64,000 nt of DNA. Origin: Kangiella geojedonensis (GTDB lineage: Bacteria; Pseudomonadota; Gammaproteobacteria; Enterobacterales; Kangiellaceae). The notes beneath the pieces were generated by a model. That model worked only from the letters and a program-made list of their open reading frames with translations. It was not told the origin of the DNA and ran no database searches. This document shows positions 1-7,701 of this stretch, in pieces (within the stretch, counting starts at the first letter, position 1; each line of letters opens with the position of its first letter). The stretch covers positions 186,001 through 250,000 of the forward strand of contig NZ_CP010975.1 of NCBI RefSeq assembly GCF_000981765.1, given 5' to 3'. Made by a program: the position numbers and the translations under genes.

Positions 1-828
1 GGGGTGGCCATTCGGGCTTATTGAGTCTTCACCCGCTGGAATATGGCGGATCTGGGCGATTTCTTCGGTGACTTTACGTCCCGGCAAAATACCACCTTTA
101 CCTGGCTTAGCTCCTTGCGCTAATTTAAGCTCAATCATTTTAACCTGTGGGTGAGAGCTGACTTCTTTGAGCCGGTCATCGTCTAAGCCTCCATCACCAT
201 TACGCACGCCATATTTAGCCGTACCAATCTGGAAGACCACATCACCACCGCCAGATAGATGGTGTGGGGACAGTCCGCCCTCGCCAGTGTTGATCCAGCA
301 GCCCGCTTTAGCCGCACCCTTGGCCAACGCCTGCACGGCCACTTTGGATAAGGAGCCATAACTCATACCTGAAATATTGAAGAAGCTTTTGGCTAAGTAA
401 GGAGTTCGGCAGTATGGGCCGATTAATACTGGCTGAGATTCCACTGCGTTCTTTTCCAGAGTAGGAAACTGGTCATTTAAAAACATCACAGTGCCAGTGG
501 AGGTGAGGTTACGGGTTGAGCCGAAAGCCAAGGTTCGGCTGACATCTTTAGCAGCGCGGTAAGCCCAGTTTCGCTCGGCACGATTGAATGGCATCTCTTC
601 ACGATCCATGGCAAAGAAATATTGACGAAAGAATTCACCCAAGTGTTCAAACCAATAACGGAAATGACCAATAACTGGGAAGTTTCGGCGAATAGCCTGC
701 TTTTTTTGTGTTTTATCAATGATATAGACGACTGCGATGATCACAATCAAAATGCTTAGACCCAATACAAAGAAAAGCCCAATCCAGTTAAGCACTGTTT
801 TAGCAAAGGCCATAAACCCCGATTCCAT
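1..828 (-). CDS. FMN-binding glutamate synthase family protein (partial, C-terminal part outside window)
   Basis: The first 276 codons of a minus-strand gene are present; the rest lies beyond base 1. The start ATG at 828 is preceded by a good GAGGTGA ribosome site. The product starts with one membrane helix (about residues 10-38, LNWIGLFFVLGLSILIVIIA), followed by the N-terminal part of a glutamate-synthase large-subunit-like FMN domain with the motifs SGMSYGSLS, NTGEGGLSPHH and GAKPGKGGILPG. Stand-alone members of this family are membrane-anchored flavoproteins whose substrate is usually unknown; classical GltB also carries amidotransferase and other domains that are absent here. Family assignment is firm, reaction uncertain. 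Confidence 0.85.
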   Translation of the reverse strand, partial: MESGFMAFAKTVLNWIGLFFVLGLSILIVIIAVVYIIDKTQKKQAIRRNFPVIGHFRYWFEHLGEFFRQYFFAMDREEMPFNRAERNWAYRAAKDVSRTLAFGSTRNLTSTGTVMFLNDQFPTLEKNAVESQPVLIGPYCRTPYLAKSFFNISGMSYGSLSKVAVQALAKGAAKAGCWINTGEGGLSPHHLSGGGDVVFQIGTAKYGVRNGDGGLDDDRLKEVSSHPQVKMIELKLAQGAKPGKGGILPGRKVTEEIAQIRHIPAGEDSISPNGHP

Positions 829-987
829 GAACGCTCACCTCATTTACATTTCTATACAGATTTTTCTGTTATATTAACGCTAAAATAGTCATTAACACTA
901 TTAATTAGAAGCGCTTACTGAATATCAGAGTAATGGAGAGTTAGCAGGGAAGTCAAAGGTAAGCTTATATTACTGCCGGGGAAGATT

Positions 988-1602
988 GTGACCAAAGAAT
1001 CATTACCATCCGAAGATGAGTTGGTTGAGCGATTAAAAAACAATGATGTTGCGTTGTTTGAGCAGGTTGTTAAAGAGTATCACTCGTCGATGTTTGCTGT
1101 GGCTTATTCGATTGCAGGACCTGCCATTGCTGATGAAGTGGTGCAGGAAGCGTGGGTTTCAGCGATTAATGCAATTCATAAGTTTGAAGGCCGTTCGGCA
1201 CTGAAATCTTGGCTTATTCGTATCACTGCTAACGAAGCGAAAACGCGTTTGCGCAAAGAATCGCGCTCAGTCTCGCTAGAGGCAGTCGATGAAAACTGGG
1301 CGACGGATACGCGGTTTACAGAAAAAGGGCATTGGGCTGGCGGTAACCCTGAGTGGGATATTTCTTCCCCTGACGACTTGTTGGCAGCGGATGAACTTCA
1401 GGATTGTGTCAAGAAACACATGGTCAAACTCCCCGATAATCAACAACAAATCATTAATTTAAGGGATGTTGGCGGATTGGATATGGACACAATTTGTAAC
1501 ATCCTAGAGATTACTGCATCTAATGCCCGAGTATTATTACACCGTGCGCGCGATAAGATGCAGCAGGTGGTCGCGAGATTTCAGAGGACTGGAGAATGTT
1601 AA
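988..1602 (+). CDS. ECF-type RNA polymerase sigma factor
   Basis: A 204-residue sigma-70 family protein with region 2 (about 25-95, including DEVVQEAWVSAINAIHKFEG and KSWLIRITANEAKTRLRK) and region 4 (about 138-195, LPDNQQQIINLRDVGGLDMDTICNILEIT...RVLLHRARDKM). It should direct RNA polymerase to a small set of stress promoters. The GTG start follows a GGGGAAG ribosome site. Its last codons overlap a small zinc-binding protein by 7 bases, the usual arrangement of an ECF sigma factor with its anti-sigma factor. I could not see a clear self-like promoter upstream, so the regulon is unknown. Confidence 0.88.
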   Translation: MTKESLPSEDELVERLKNNDVALFEQVVKEYHSSMFAVAYSIAGPAIADEVVQEAWVSAINAIHKFEGRSALKSWLIRITANEAKTRLRKESRSVSLEAVDENWATDTRFTEKGHWAGGNPEWDISSPDDLLAADELQDCVKKHMVKLPDNQQQIINLRDVGGLDMDTICNILEITASNARVLLHRARDKMQQVVARFQRTGEC

Positions 1603-1832
1603 GTTGTAAGCACACGATAGCCCAAGGGACGGATTATCTGGACAAAGAGCTGGGCTTTTGGCGTAAAGTTGAGATGAAGATGCATCTCATGATTTGTGTC
1701 AACTGTCGACGTTACGTAAAACAGCTAAAGCAAACCGTTGTGATGTTGTCGAAGGGGCAGTTTAAACAGCCAAGTGAGCAGCAGGTGGAGGAACTAAAAC
1801 AAGAATACCAAGACGTCGTTTCGAAGCAGTAA
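1596..1832 (+). CDS. Soluble zinc-finger (HC2-type) putative anti-sigma factor
   Basis: A 78-residue protein overlapping the sigma gene by 7 bases (ATGTTAA), so translation is probably coupled. It carries an H-x3-C-x2-C motif (H30, C34, C37; HLMICVNC) plus C4 and H6 near the N-terminus, the pattern of zinc anti-sigma (ZAS/zf-HC2) domains that bind and hold ECF sigma factors. No transmembrane segment or large sensor domain follows, so this is a short cytoplasmic version, probably sensing redox or a metal directly. Function is inferred from the motif and the position. Confidence 0.7.
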   Translation: MLSCKHTIAQGTDYLDKELGFWRKVEMKMHLMICVNCRRYVKQLKQTVVMLSKGQFKQPSEQQVEELKQEYQDVVSKQ

Positions 1833-1870
1833 CCTTAAACAACGTTTACAGCGAGTATATAATGAGGCAT

Positions 1871-1905
1871 AAAAAAGGCTCAACCACGATAGTTGAGCCT
1901 TTTTG
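1871..1905. terminator. Bidirectional intrinsic terminator between the anti-sigma gene and bamE
   Basis: A GC-rich stem (AAAAGGCTCAAC with GTTGAGCCTTTT, 7-base loop) is flanked by an A-run on the left and a T-run on the right, so it can stop transcripts from both converging genes. Confidence 0.85.
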
Positions 1906-1933
1906 ATCCGGGATGTGCTATTTAGCGCGAAAG

Positions 1934-2245
1934 TTATTCTTTTTCAGGCTTAATCGTACCTTCCATACGCTCTAATTTATCGCCAACAAAATGCAATATA
2001 AGACGTTTAGAGCGTGATTCGCCACTTGATGGATTTAAATAGTATAAATAATACCAAGTATTATCGTCCAAATTGGTGTTTAATGCTGGCTTGCCTAAAA
2101 TGAAGGCAATTTGTGACTTAGTCATTCCAGGCTCAATTTTATTCACTTCTTTTTGTTGTAGAATGTTGCCCTGCTGGATCGACGGTGTATAGACACATGC
2201 GGTAGCGAGTGTGGCTAATAGTAATAAACAAAACAGTTTTTTCAT
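1934..2245 (-). CDS. bamE: Outer membrane assembly lipoprotein BamE (SmpA/OmlA)
   Basis: A 103-residue lipoprotein of the BAM complex, which folds beta-barrel proteins into the outer membrane. The N-terminus is a lipoprotein signal with lipobox LATAC (Cys17). The conserved BamE core is visible: GMTKSQIAFILGKPAL and WYYLYYLNP...LILHFVGDKLERMEG. Length is normal. It is divergent from fur, the arrangement also found in Pseudomonas and Xanthomonas (omlA-fur). Confidence 0.92.
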   Translation of the reverse strand: MKKLFCLLLLATLATACVYTPSIQQGNILQQKEVNKIEPGMTKSQIAFILGKPALNTNLDDNTWYYLYYLNPSSGESRSKRLILHFVGDKLERMEGTIKPEKE

Positions 2246-2331
2246 GCGTTACCTAATTTCTTGAGTTATTAGTGATTTTAGAGGTTCTTATTTAACTTTC
2301 CAAATCACTTTATATACAATCTGCGCCCTAG

Positions 2332-2341
2332 TATAATCATT
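2332..2341 (+). promoter_or_regulatory. Probable fur promoter -10 box overlapping a partial Fur box
   Basis: TATAAT at 2332-2337 lies 36 bases before the fur start. The stretch ATAATCATT (2333-2341) equals nine central bases of the 19-base Fur-box consensus, but the left half is not conserved. Autoregulation is therefore possible, not shown. Confidence 0.35.
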
Positions 2342-2372
2342 TTGTCGCGCAAATCTATCGGAGGATGTATTT

Positions 2373-2774
2373 TTGGAAAGCCAACAGTTAAAAAAAGCAG
2401 GTCTTAAAGTAACTCTACCCAGAGTTAAGATTTTGCAAATACTGGAAAGTTCCGACGAACGCCACTTGAGTGCAGAAGATGTTTACAAGATGTTGTTAGA
2501 CTCAGGTGATGACGTAGGTTTAGCGACGGTATACCGCGTTTTGACCCAATTCGAAACGGCAGGACTTATTACACGCCACAACTTTGAAGGCGGCCACTCA
2601 GTGTTTGAACTGGATGATGGTGAGCACCATGATCATATGGTCGACGTTGATGACGGTACAGTGATCGAGTTCATGAACGACGAAATCGAACGTCTTCAGC
2701 ACGTTATCGCCGAAGAGCATGGTTTTGAGATTGTGGATCATAGTTTGGTTCTTTACGTTAAGAAGAAAAAATAA
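2373..2774 (+). CDS. fur: Ferric uptake regulator Fur, cysteine-free variant
   Basis: A 133-residue iron-responsive repressor. It shows the Fur winged-helix region (LKKAGLKVTLPRVKIL; GLATVYRVLTQFETAGLITRHNFEGG) and the metal-binding HHDH at 85-88. The start is TTG, 8 bases after a GGAGG site; no in-frame ATG is better placed, and the N-terminus then matches Fur length. Oddity: the structural-zinc cysteine pair found in Escherichia coli Fur (C-x2-C after HHDH) is replaced by Asp91 and Asp94, and the whole protein contains no cysteine. It may use carboxylates or no structural zinc. Confidence 0.92.
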   Translation: MESQQLKKAGLKVTLPRVKILQILESSDERHLSAEDVYKMLLDSGDDVGLATVYRVLTQFETAGLITRHNFEGGHSVFELDDGEHHDHMVDVDDGTVIEFMNDEIERLQHVIAEEHGFEIVDHSLVLYVKKKK

Positions 2775-2777
2775 CCT

Positions 2778-2898
2778 AAAATCATCTTTTCTTTCGATCT
2801 CTTCGTTAAAAATCTCTTCAAGGCTAGTCATTTACTTCGTGTAAACTCCTAGCCTTGCTTCATTTTTTGCCTCGACCTCAAAAGAAAATCTAGATTTT
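2778..2898 (+). repeat. Long imperfect palindrome (element A) downstream of fur
   Basis: Starting 3 bases after the fur stop, about 120 bases fold back on themselves. Outer pairs: AAAATC (2778) with GATTTT (2893) and TTTTCTTT (2787) with AAAGAAAA (2881). Inner stem: AAGGCTAG (2820) with CTAGCCTT (2849). Apex: TCATTTAC, loop TTCGT, GTAAACTCC. The same TCATTTAC/GTAAACTCC apex, including a 3x3 internal loop, recurs after dnaK (13659-13781) with different arms. The right side of the inner stem is followed by a T-rich stretch, so it may also terminate fur. Confidence 0.6.
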
Positions 2899-3068
2899 TG
2901 GACTGCATCTCGCAGCAAAAGGTATTCCTTTTAGCCGCGCATTCACACCAAAATCCAAACTATAAGGCCATTCTCTTTTTCGAGCGTGAGCCGAAAGTTA
3001 GACTCTTCAGTCTAGGTTGTTTAGGCAAATTCCTTATAACTCAATAAGTTGTAAAGAAATCTGACTGA

Positions 3069-3096
3069 TTGATTTTTGTACAGTTGGGCGTATACT
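3069..3096 (+). promoter_or_regulatory. Candidate promoter of the secreted protein gene; contents of gap 2775-3181
   Basis: TTGATT (3069) and TATACT (3091), 16 bases apart, 85 bases before the next start. The rest of this 407-base gap holds the palindrome at 2778-2898 and small hairpins (AAAAGG/CCTTTT near 2924-2940; TTAGACT/AGTCTAG near 2998; TTATAACT/AGTTGTAA near 3034). I see no gene in it. Confidence 0.4.
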
Positions 3097-3181
3097 TTTT
3101 GGCCTTGGGGATTTTTTTGATCTCTGTCCACAGCTTGCGTTTGTTTTAGTTTTTTACTCAGTTAACGAAAAGGAGTTAGCT

Positions 3182-3952
3182 ATGAACAAGCGTTTCTATA
3201 CTTTATGCCTTCTACTGGCAGTCATACCTTTTGTCTTATTAACGACTCAAGCGGCAACCGCAGCGGATGAAAAGCCACCGGCAATGGCGGAAATGTGGCA
3301 TTTTAAAATTGATCCAGCCGCTCAAAAGAATTTTGAATCAGCATTAGCCGCGCATGCTAAATTTAGAAAGGAGAATGGTGACCCAAGGCATTGGTTTACC
3401 TACACGCCACATACCGGTGTGCTTGGCCGAGACTACTATATTCGGCATTGTTGCTTTAAATGGAGCGACCATCAAAAATACAATGAGTTGAAAGTCCACG
3501 AAGAACTTGGCAGTGACTGGGCAAACGGCCCCGGGCAATATGTTAAGAAAACACGCCATTTTTATTCTTGGGTTGATCATGAAAACAATAACTGGCCAGA
3601 GGGGACAAAAGCGAACTTGCTGCGGTTAACCCACCACAAACTCAAGCCAAACTCGGACATCGGCCCGGTGGTCAAAGAAATCTCTGACTTAGCAAAAAAA
3701 ATGGGCTGGAAACGCGCATGGGGTTGGTCTTATGAGCGCAATATGGATGGTGTCCATTTAACGCTAGCTATGCCAAGCGAAAACTTTGCTGGGTTCGAGC
3801 CACCAAAACCGGGTTTTGAAGAAATGGCGGCTAAAGAAATCGGTAAGGACGAGCTTAAAGAGTTATTCAGTCGCTTTGATGAACATGTGGAAAGCTTGAG
3901 TTTTCAGATAATGAAATTTAGACCTGAATTTTCAGTAATACACGACAAATAA
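3182..3952 (+). CDS. Secreted protein with two similar halves (unknown function, dimeric alpha/beta-barrel-like)
   Basis: A 256-residue protein with a Sec signal peptide (hydrophobic 8-22, likely cut after ATA-A around residue 28) and a strong AAGGAG ribosome site. The mature part looks like two related units: MWHFKIDPAAQKNFESALAA...YYIRHCCFKWSDHQKY (about 37-105) and LLRLTHHKLKPNSDIGPVVK...VHLTLAMPSENF (about 141-200), each beginning with a strand and helix and ending in a strand. This resembles duplicated ferredoxin-like folds such as NIPSNAP/ABM domains, but I do not recognise the family. Many His, Trp and Tyr residues are conserved-looking. Monocistronic. Confidence 0.7.
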   Translation: MNKRFYTLCLLLAVIPFVLLTTQAATAADEKPPAMAEMWHFKIDPAAQKNFESALAAHAKFRKENGDPRHWFTYTPHTGVLGRDYYIRHCCFKWSDHQKYNELKVHEELGSDWANGPGQYVKKTRHFYSWVDHENNNWPEGTKANLLRLTHHKLKPNSDIGPVVKEISDLAKKMGWKRAWGWSYERNMDGVHLTLAMPSENFAGFEPPKPGFEEMAAKEIGKDELKELFSRFDEHVESLSFQIMKFRPEFSVIHDK

Positions 3953-3965
3953 TAAGCTTTAGGGG

Positions 3966-4015
3966 TAACCTCGAAGGAAGTACGGTCTTAGAGAGCCCGT
4001 GACACTTCGAGGTTA
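3966..4015. other. Stem-loop at the convergent junction
   Basis: TAACCTCGAA (3966-3975) is an exact inverted repeat of TTCGAGGTTA (4006-4015). No clear T-run follows on either strand, so it is only a possible terminator for the two converging genes. Confidence 0.5.
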
Positions 4016-4025
4016 TATTCCTCCG

Positions 4026-4241
4026 TTACTCTCCAAGAGTGACGTTATAACTCTCATCCATAAATTCGATGGTGTCACCCGATACGACTTTTTTGCGTTT
4101 CTGAGTTTCCACCTCGCCATTAACTTTTACCAAACCTTCGCTAATGACCATTTTGGCCTCGCCACCGCTACCAACGATGCCCTCGAACTTAAGGATTTTA
4201 AATAGCTCGACGGGTTCTTGATTAATAATAATTGTGTTCAT
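4026..4241 (-). CDS. S4-domain RNA-binding protein (YbcJ-like)
   Basis: A 71-residue protein that is one S4 RNA-binding domain: FKILKFEGIVGSGGEAKMVI, SEGLVKVNGEVETQKRKKV and SGDTIEF. This fold binds structured RNA, and the short stand-alone family resembles E. coli YbcJ, whose target is not well defined. Length matches the family. It lies on the minus strand downstream of the unknown 4286-4987 gene, 44 bases away. Confidence 0.85.
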   Translation of the reverse strand: MNTIIINQEPVELFKILKFEGIVGSGGEAKMVISEGLVKVNGEVETQKRKKVVSGDTIEFMDESYNVTLGE

Positions 4242-4285
4242 TGTTTACCTTTAGTGGTATTTAGGAGGTTGAATATGTACTTGAG

Positions 4286-4987
4286 CTAAAGCTCTAGTAA
4301 AGGTTTAAGACTCATAGGATTAATAATCATGACTTTATCCCAACCTTGGGGTTTTTGGATATTCACTCTTAACTGAGCAATATCATCACGTCGAAGATTA
4401 AAGCCTGTTTGATCAATTAAGAGAAGCCACCATTCTTTATACTTGCTCTTATGGACAGAAATTTTATCTCTCTTGATTTTAGAGCAAAAATCAATATTTT
4501 GAATCATTTCTGATACGAGCCAACCTCCAGCTTGGCGATCAGTAAAACCTCCCATAATGAAGAAAGAATCAAGTGGACTTGAAGCTTTTACAGCATCTAG
4601 CCTAAAGTTATGTTGAGAGTATACAGAGAGTGAGTTTTGGGTCGGTTCGTTGCTAGCAAATTCAATTAATGACTTCCTAATGGCGTGCTTCAATTTTTTT
4701 AATGAACCTATAGGTCTAGTAAAACTGTAAAACAGAAACCAGCTCTGCTCACCTGCATAGTTTATACTTTGAGCGAGGTCTTCAATACTATGCCACAAAG
4801 GAATCGATAGCTCTTCTAGTCCTTCTGACTTACTATTAAATTGGACGTTTTGATTAAGTCTCCTAACCTCGACAGCTGTTGCCTCTTTTATTAAAAAGTC
4901 TGGTGTAATGTTTCCATCGGGTTCATAAATAGGGTTAAAGCCTTGTTTGGATAAATATTGGAAAGCTATTTTTTCAGAAGAGTCCAT
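4286..4987 (-). CDS. Unknown protein with possible PD-(D/E)xK-like N-terminus
   Basis: A 233-residue protein I do not recognise. Near the N-terminus a helix with Glu5 (SSEKIAFQYLSKQGF) is followed by PDF at 29-31 and EVR at 40-42 (TPDFLIKEATAVEVRRL). This spacing is that of a PD-(D/E)xK nuclease core, but the last lysine is arginine, so catalysis is uncertain. The C-terminal half is Trp-rich with no known motif. No signal peptide or membrane helix. It sits 9 bases downstream of recN on the same strand and could be co-transcribed. Its position between recN and an S4 gene suggests a recent insertion. Confidence 0.6.
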   Translation of the reverse strand: MDSSEKIAFQYLSKQGFNPIYEPDGNITPDFLIKEATAVEVRRLNQNVQFNSKSEGLEELSIPLWHSIEDLAQSINYAGEQSWFLFYSFTRPIGSLKKLKHAIRKSLIEFASNEPTQNSLSVYSQHNFRLDAVKASSPLDSFFIMGGFTDRQAGGWLVSEMIQNIDFCSKIKRDKISVHKSKYKEWWLLLIDQTGFNLRRDDIAQLRVNIQKPQGWDKVMIINPMSLKPLLEL

Positions 4988-4996
4988 GAGAGTTAT

Positions 4997-6652
4997 CTAT
5001 TCCTTTAAGAGCTCTCTTGCGTGATTTCGGATTGTTTCGGTGATCTCGACGCCACCAATCATGCGCGCGAGTTCTTCGACCCGTTGGTCTGTATTGAGTT
5101 CTTGTAGCTCAGTCTGAGTGCTTTTCTTGTCTTGCGACTTGGCGACCATTAAGTGCTGATGGCCTTGGGCTGCGACTTGCGCTTGGTGCGTGACGCAGAG
5201 GATTTGCGCCTTCTTGCCTAAGTCTGCCAAAAGCTTGCCAACGATTTCTGCGGTGCCACCGCCAATACCGACATCAACTTCGTCAAAAATCAGGGTAGGG
5301 AGCTGAATGGTCTGCGCATTAATCACTTGTAGCGCCAAGCTGATGCGAGATAACTCGCCGCCGGACGCGACTTTGCGTAGAGGTTGTGGTTGCTGGCCTG
5401 GGTTGGTGCTGACCATAAACTCAGCAGTTTCTAAACCTTGTGATTTATAAGAATCGGTATCCGTTGGGTTTAAAGCCACTTCAAATACACCGTTACCAAG
5501 CCCTAGGTCTTTCATCAGCTTAACAACTTGCTTTTCGAGATCTTTAGCAGATTTTGCGCGTGCTTTAGAAACTTTTGTGGCTAGTTTTTGGTAACTGTCT
5601 TGTTGTAAGGCGAGCTCTTTCTCTAAGTCATCGAAGGTTTGTTCGTCGCCCGACAGTTGTTCTAGCTCTTGCTCGATGGCTTGTTTGGTTTCAGGCAAGT
5701 CGACCATGGTTACTTGGTGCTTACGAGCGAGGTCGTGCAATAAGGTTAACTCTTGGTCGAGCTGCTGGAACTCTGCCGGATCAATATCAAGGTGCTCTAT
5801 ATAGTCGCGCAGTTCGTGACTCGCTTCTTCAATTTCGACTAAGGCCGACTGTAACAAGTCATGAGTACCAGTAACGCCTTGGTCCATCTGTTGCATATCG
5901 TTGATGATGTGAATAATTCGACCCAGCTGACTGACAATATTCTCATCGTCTTCATTCAGCGCCATCAGGCTTTGTTGGCCTTGTTCGAGCAATTTGCTGG
6001 CGTTAGCGGCACGCTTATGATCGTTTTCGATGTCATGAGCGCGATCAATCGGTGCTTTCTCAAGCTCTTCGAGCTGGAAGGTCAGTAAGTCGCGACGATC
6101 GTTTTTGTCTTTCAACGACTCCTTAAAAGAGGTTAACTTCGTTGAAATACTACTTATCTGTTTAGAAAGAGTGCGTAGCTCTTGAGTTTCTGCTGATAAG
6201 TCAGCGAAACGGTCAAGAAGCTGTAGATGAGTTTGTGGCTTAAATAGTGATTGATGTTCATGCTGTCCATGAATATCCACCAAAAAGTCGCCAAGTTCGC
6301 TTAACTGCGTCAAATTAACCGGTTGTCCGTTGATAAATGCCCTTGAACGACCATCGTGATTAATCACGCGACGAAGAATGCAGTCATCCTCGTCATCTAG
6401 CATTTGCTCATCAAGCCATGCTTGAACAGGTTTAAGCTTTTTAATATCAAACACAGCGCTGATTTCAGCACGCTTGGCACCGTTACGCACCACGGCACTG
6501 TCTGCACGCGCACCGAGCGCAAAAGATAGGGCATCCACCATGATCGATTTACCGGCACCGGTTTCGCCAGTAACCACGGTCATGCCTGATTGTAAGTCCA
6601 AATCAAGCTGTTCGATGATGGCAAAGTCTTTGATATGAATACTTGAGAGCAT
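4997..6652 (-). CDS. recN: DNA repair protein RecN
   Basis: A 551-residue SMC-like ATPase for double-strand break repair. Visible parts are the Walker A motif GETGAGKS at 29-36, long coiled-coil arms in the middle, the signature region LRKVASGGELSRISLALQV, and Walker B LIFDEVDVGIGGGTAEIVG. Length is normal for the family. It follows nadK by 35 bases in the same direction, so it probably shares that transcript. I saw no convincing LexA box in the short gap, unlike E. coli where recN is strongly SOS-controlled. Confidence 0.96.
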   Translation of the reverse strand: MLSSIHIKDFAIIEQLDLDLQSGMTVVTGETGAGKSIMVDALSFALGARADSAVVRNGAKRAEISAVFDIKKLKPVQAWLDEQMLDDEDDCILRRVINHDGRSRAFINGQPVNLTQLSELGDFLVDIHGQHEHQSLFKPQTHLQLLDRFADLSAETQELRTLSKQISSISTKLTSFKESLKDKNDRRDLLTFQLEELEKAPIDRAHDIENDHKRAANASKLLEQGQQSLMALNEDDENIVSQLGRIIHIINDMQQMDQGVTGTHDLLQSALVEIEEASHELRDYIEHLDIDPAEFQQLDQELTLLHDLARKHQVTMVDLPETKQAIEQELEQLSGDEQTFDDLEKELALQQDSYQKLATKVSKARAKSAKDLEKQVVKLMKDLGLGNGVFEVALNPTDTDSYKSQGLETAEFMVSTNPGQQPQPLRKVASGGELSRISLALQVINAQTIQLPTLIFDEVDVGIGGGTAEIVGKLLADLGKKAQILCVTHQAQVAAQGHQHLMVAKSQDKKSTQTELQELNTDQRVEELARMIGGVEITETIRNHARELLKE

Positions 6653-6687
6653 GGGTTAGCTATCTGTGTTTGTTATTTGTGAATTAA

Positions 6688-7572
6688 TTATAATTTTGAG
6701 CCCCAGCCGAGCTTAGTTCGAAGCAGGCGGAAATAGTCATAATCTTTCGGGTGCAATAGCCACAAGTCTTCTTTGCGCTTGCGGATGCAGATTTTTTCAC
6801 CTGGCGCGACGGGAAAACGTACTTGCCCATCGCAACTTAAGCGTGCTTCGTTCTCATTCGCTTGGCTGAATACGATATCAACTTTACTGTCTGCGTCAAT
6901 CGAAATTGGGCGACTGGACAGGGTGTGTGGAAACATCGGCACCAGCGATATAGCGTTAATCGACGGTGACATAATTGGGCCGCCAGCGGATAAAGAATAA
7001 GCCGTGGAGCCTGTTGGCGTAGAGATTATCAAGCCATCGCCGCGCAGGCTATAAACGAAAGAATCGTTAATATAAACCTCGAACTCGATCATGCGTGAGA
7101 TTTCACCGGGATAGAGAACGATATCGTTTAAGGCATCACTATAGCGTTCTTTGGTGGCGTCTCCTGCAATATCGGCCTCTAGCAAAAAGCGTCGTTCTTG
7201 AGTGTATTCGCCATTGAGTACTTCACTGACTTTTTCGGTAACTTGCTGTGGCTGGATATCGGTTAAAAAGCCTAAGTAACCACGGTTCACGCCCAACAAA
7301 GGAATGTTGTAACTGGCCATTAAGCGCGCGGAGTAAAGCATAGAGCCATCGCCACCAACAACAATCACTAAGTTGGCTTGTTCACCAATCGTTTGCCACT
7401 GGGCTTGGTCGGCTTGGGCAACGTCGATCCCGGCTGCAACAGAATCCTCGACCAAAACTTGGTAGTTATTGTCGAGTAAATGCTGGTATAACGTCATAAT
7501 GGTTTCGCCGACTTCTTTATGTTTCGGTTTTCCCATGATGCCAATGGTTTTAAAACTTAAAGCAGGAGCCAC
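6688..7572 (-). CDS. nadK: NAD kinase
   Basis: A 294-residue ATP-NAD kinase that makes NADP. The family motif GGDGSM is at 73-78, with RGYLGFLTD and the NAD-site region SALNDIVL and DGLIISTPTGSTAYSLSAGGPI. Length is typical. It is divergent from hrcA (129-base gap) and followed by recN, the same nadK/recN neighbourhood known in other gammaproteobacteria. Confidence 0.96.
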   Translation of the reverse strand: MAPALSFKTIGIMGKPKHKEVGETIMTLYQHLLDNNYQVLVEDSVAAGIDVAQADQAQWQTIGEQANLVIVVGGDGSMLYSARLMASYNIPLLGVNRGYLGFLTDIQPQQVTEKVSEVLNGEYTQERRFLLEADIAGDATKERYSDALNDIVLYPGEISRMIEFEVYINDSFVYSLRGDGLIISTPTGSTAYSLSAGGPIMSPSINAISLVPMFPHTLSSRPISIDADSKVDIVFSQANENEARLSCDGQVRFPVAPGEKICIRKRKEDLWLLHPKDYDYFRLLRTKLGWGSKL

Positions 7573-7587
7573 GTTTGCCCTTTGTCC

Positions 7588-7616
7588 CTTGTAATTGCAT
7601 TATTGACCCACATTTA
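7588..7616 (+). promoter_or_regulatory. Possible sigma-32 promoter upstream of hrcA
   Basis: CTTGTAA (7588-7594) and CCCACATTTA (7607-7616), 12 bases apart, resemble the heat-shock consensus CTTGAAA / CCCATTTA. The match is partial. No CIRCE inverted repeat is present here. Confidence 0.3.
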
Positions 7617-7701
7617 AGAATATATACAGCCAATAGGCAAGGGTTTTACCCAACAGAACCGAAAGTTATATCAACAACTAATAGGACATCAAGACACCTT
7701 C

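Noticed and set aside
4997-6690. SOS (LexA) control of recN
   Set aside because: No CTGT-N8-ACAG operator is visible in the short nadK-recN gap.
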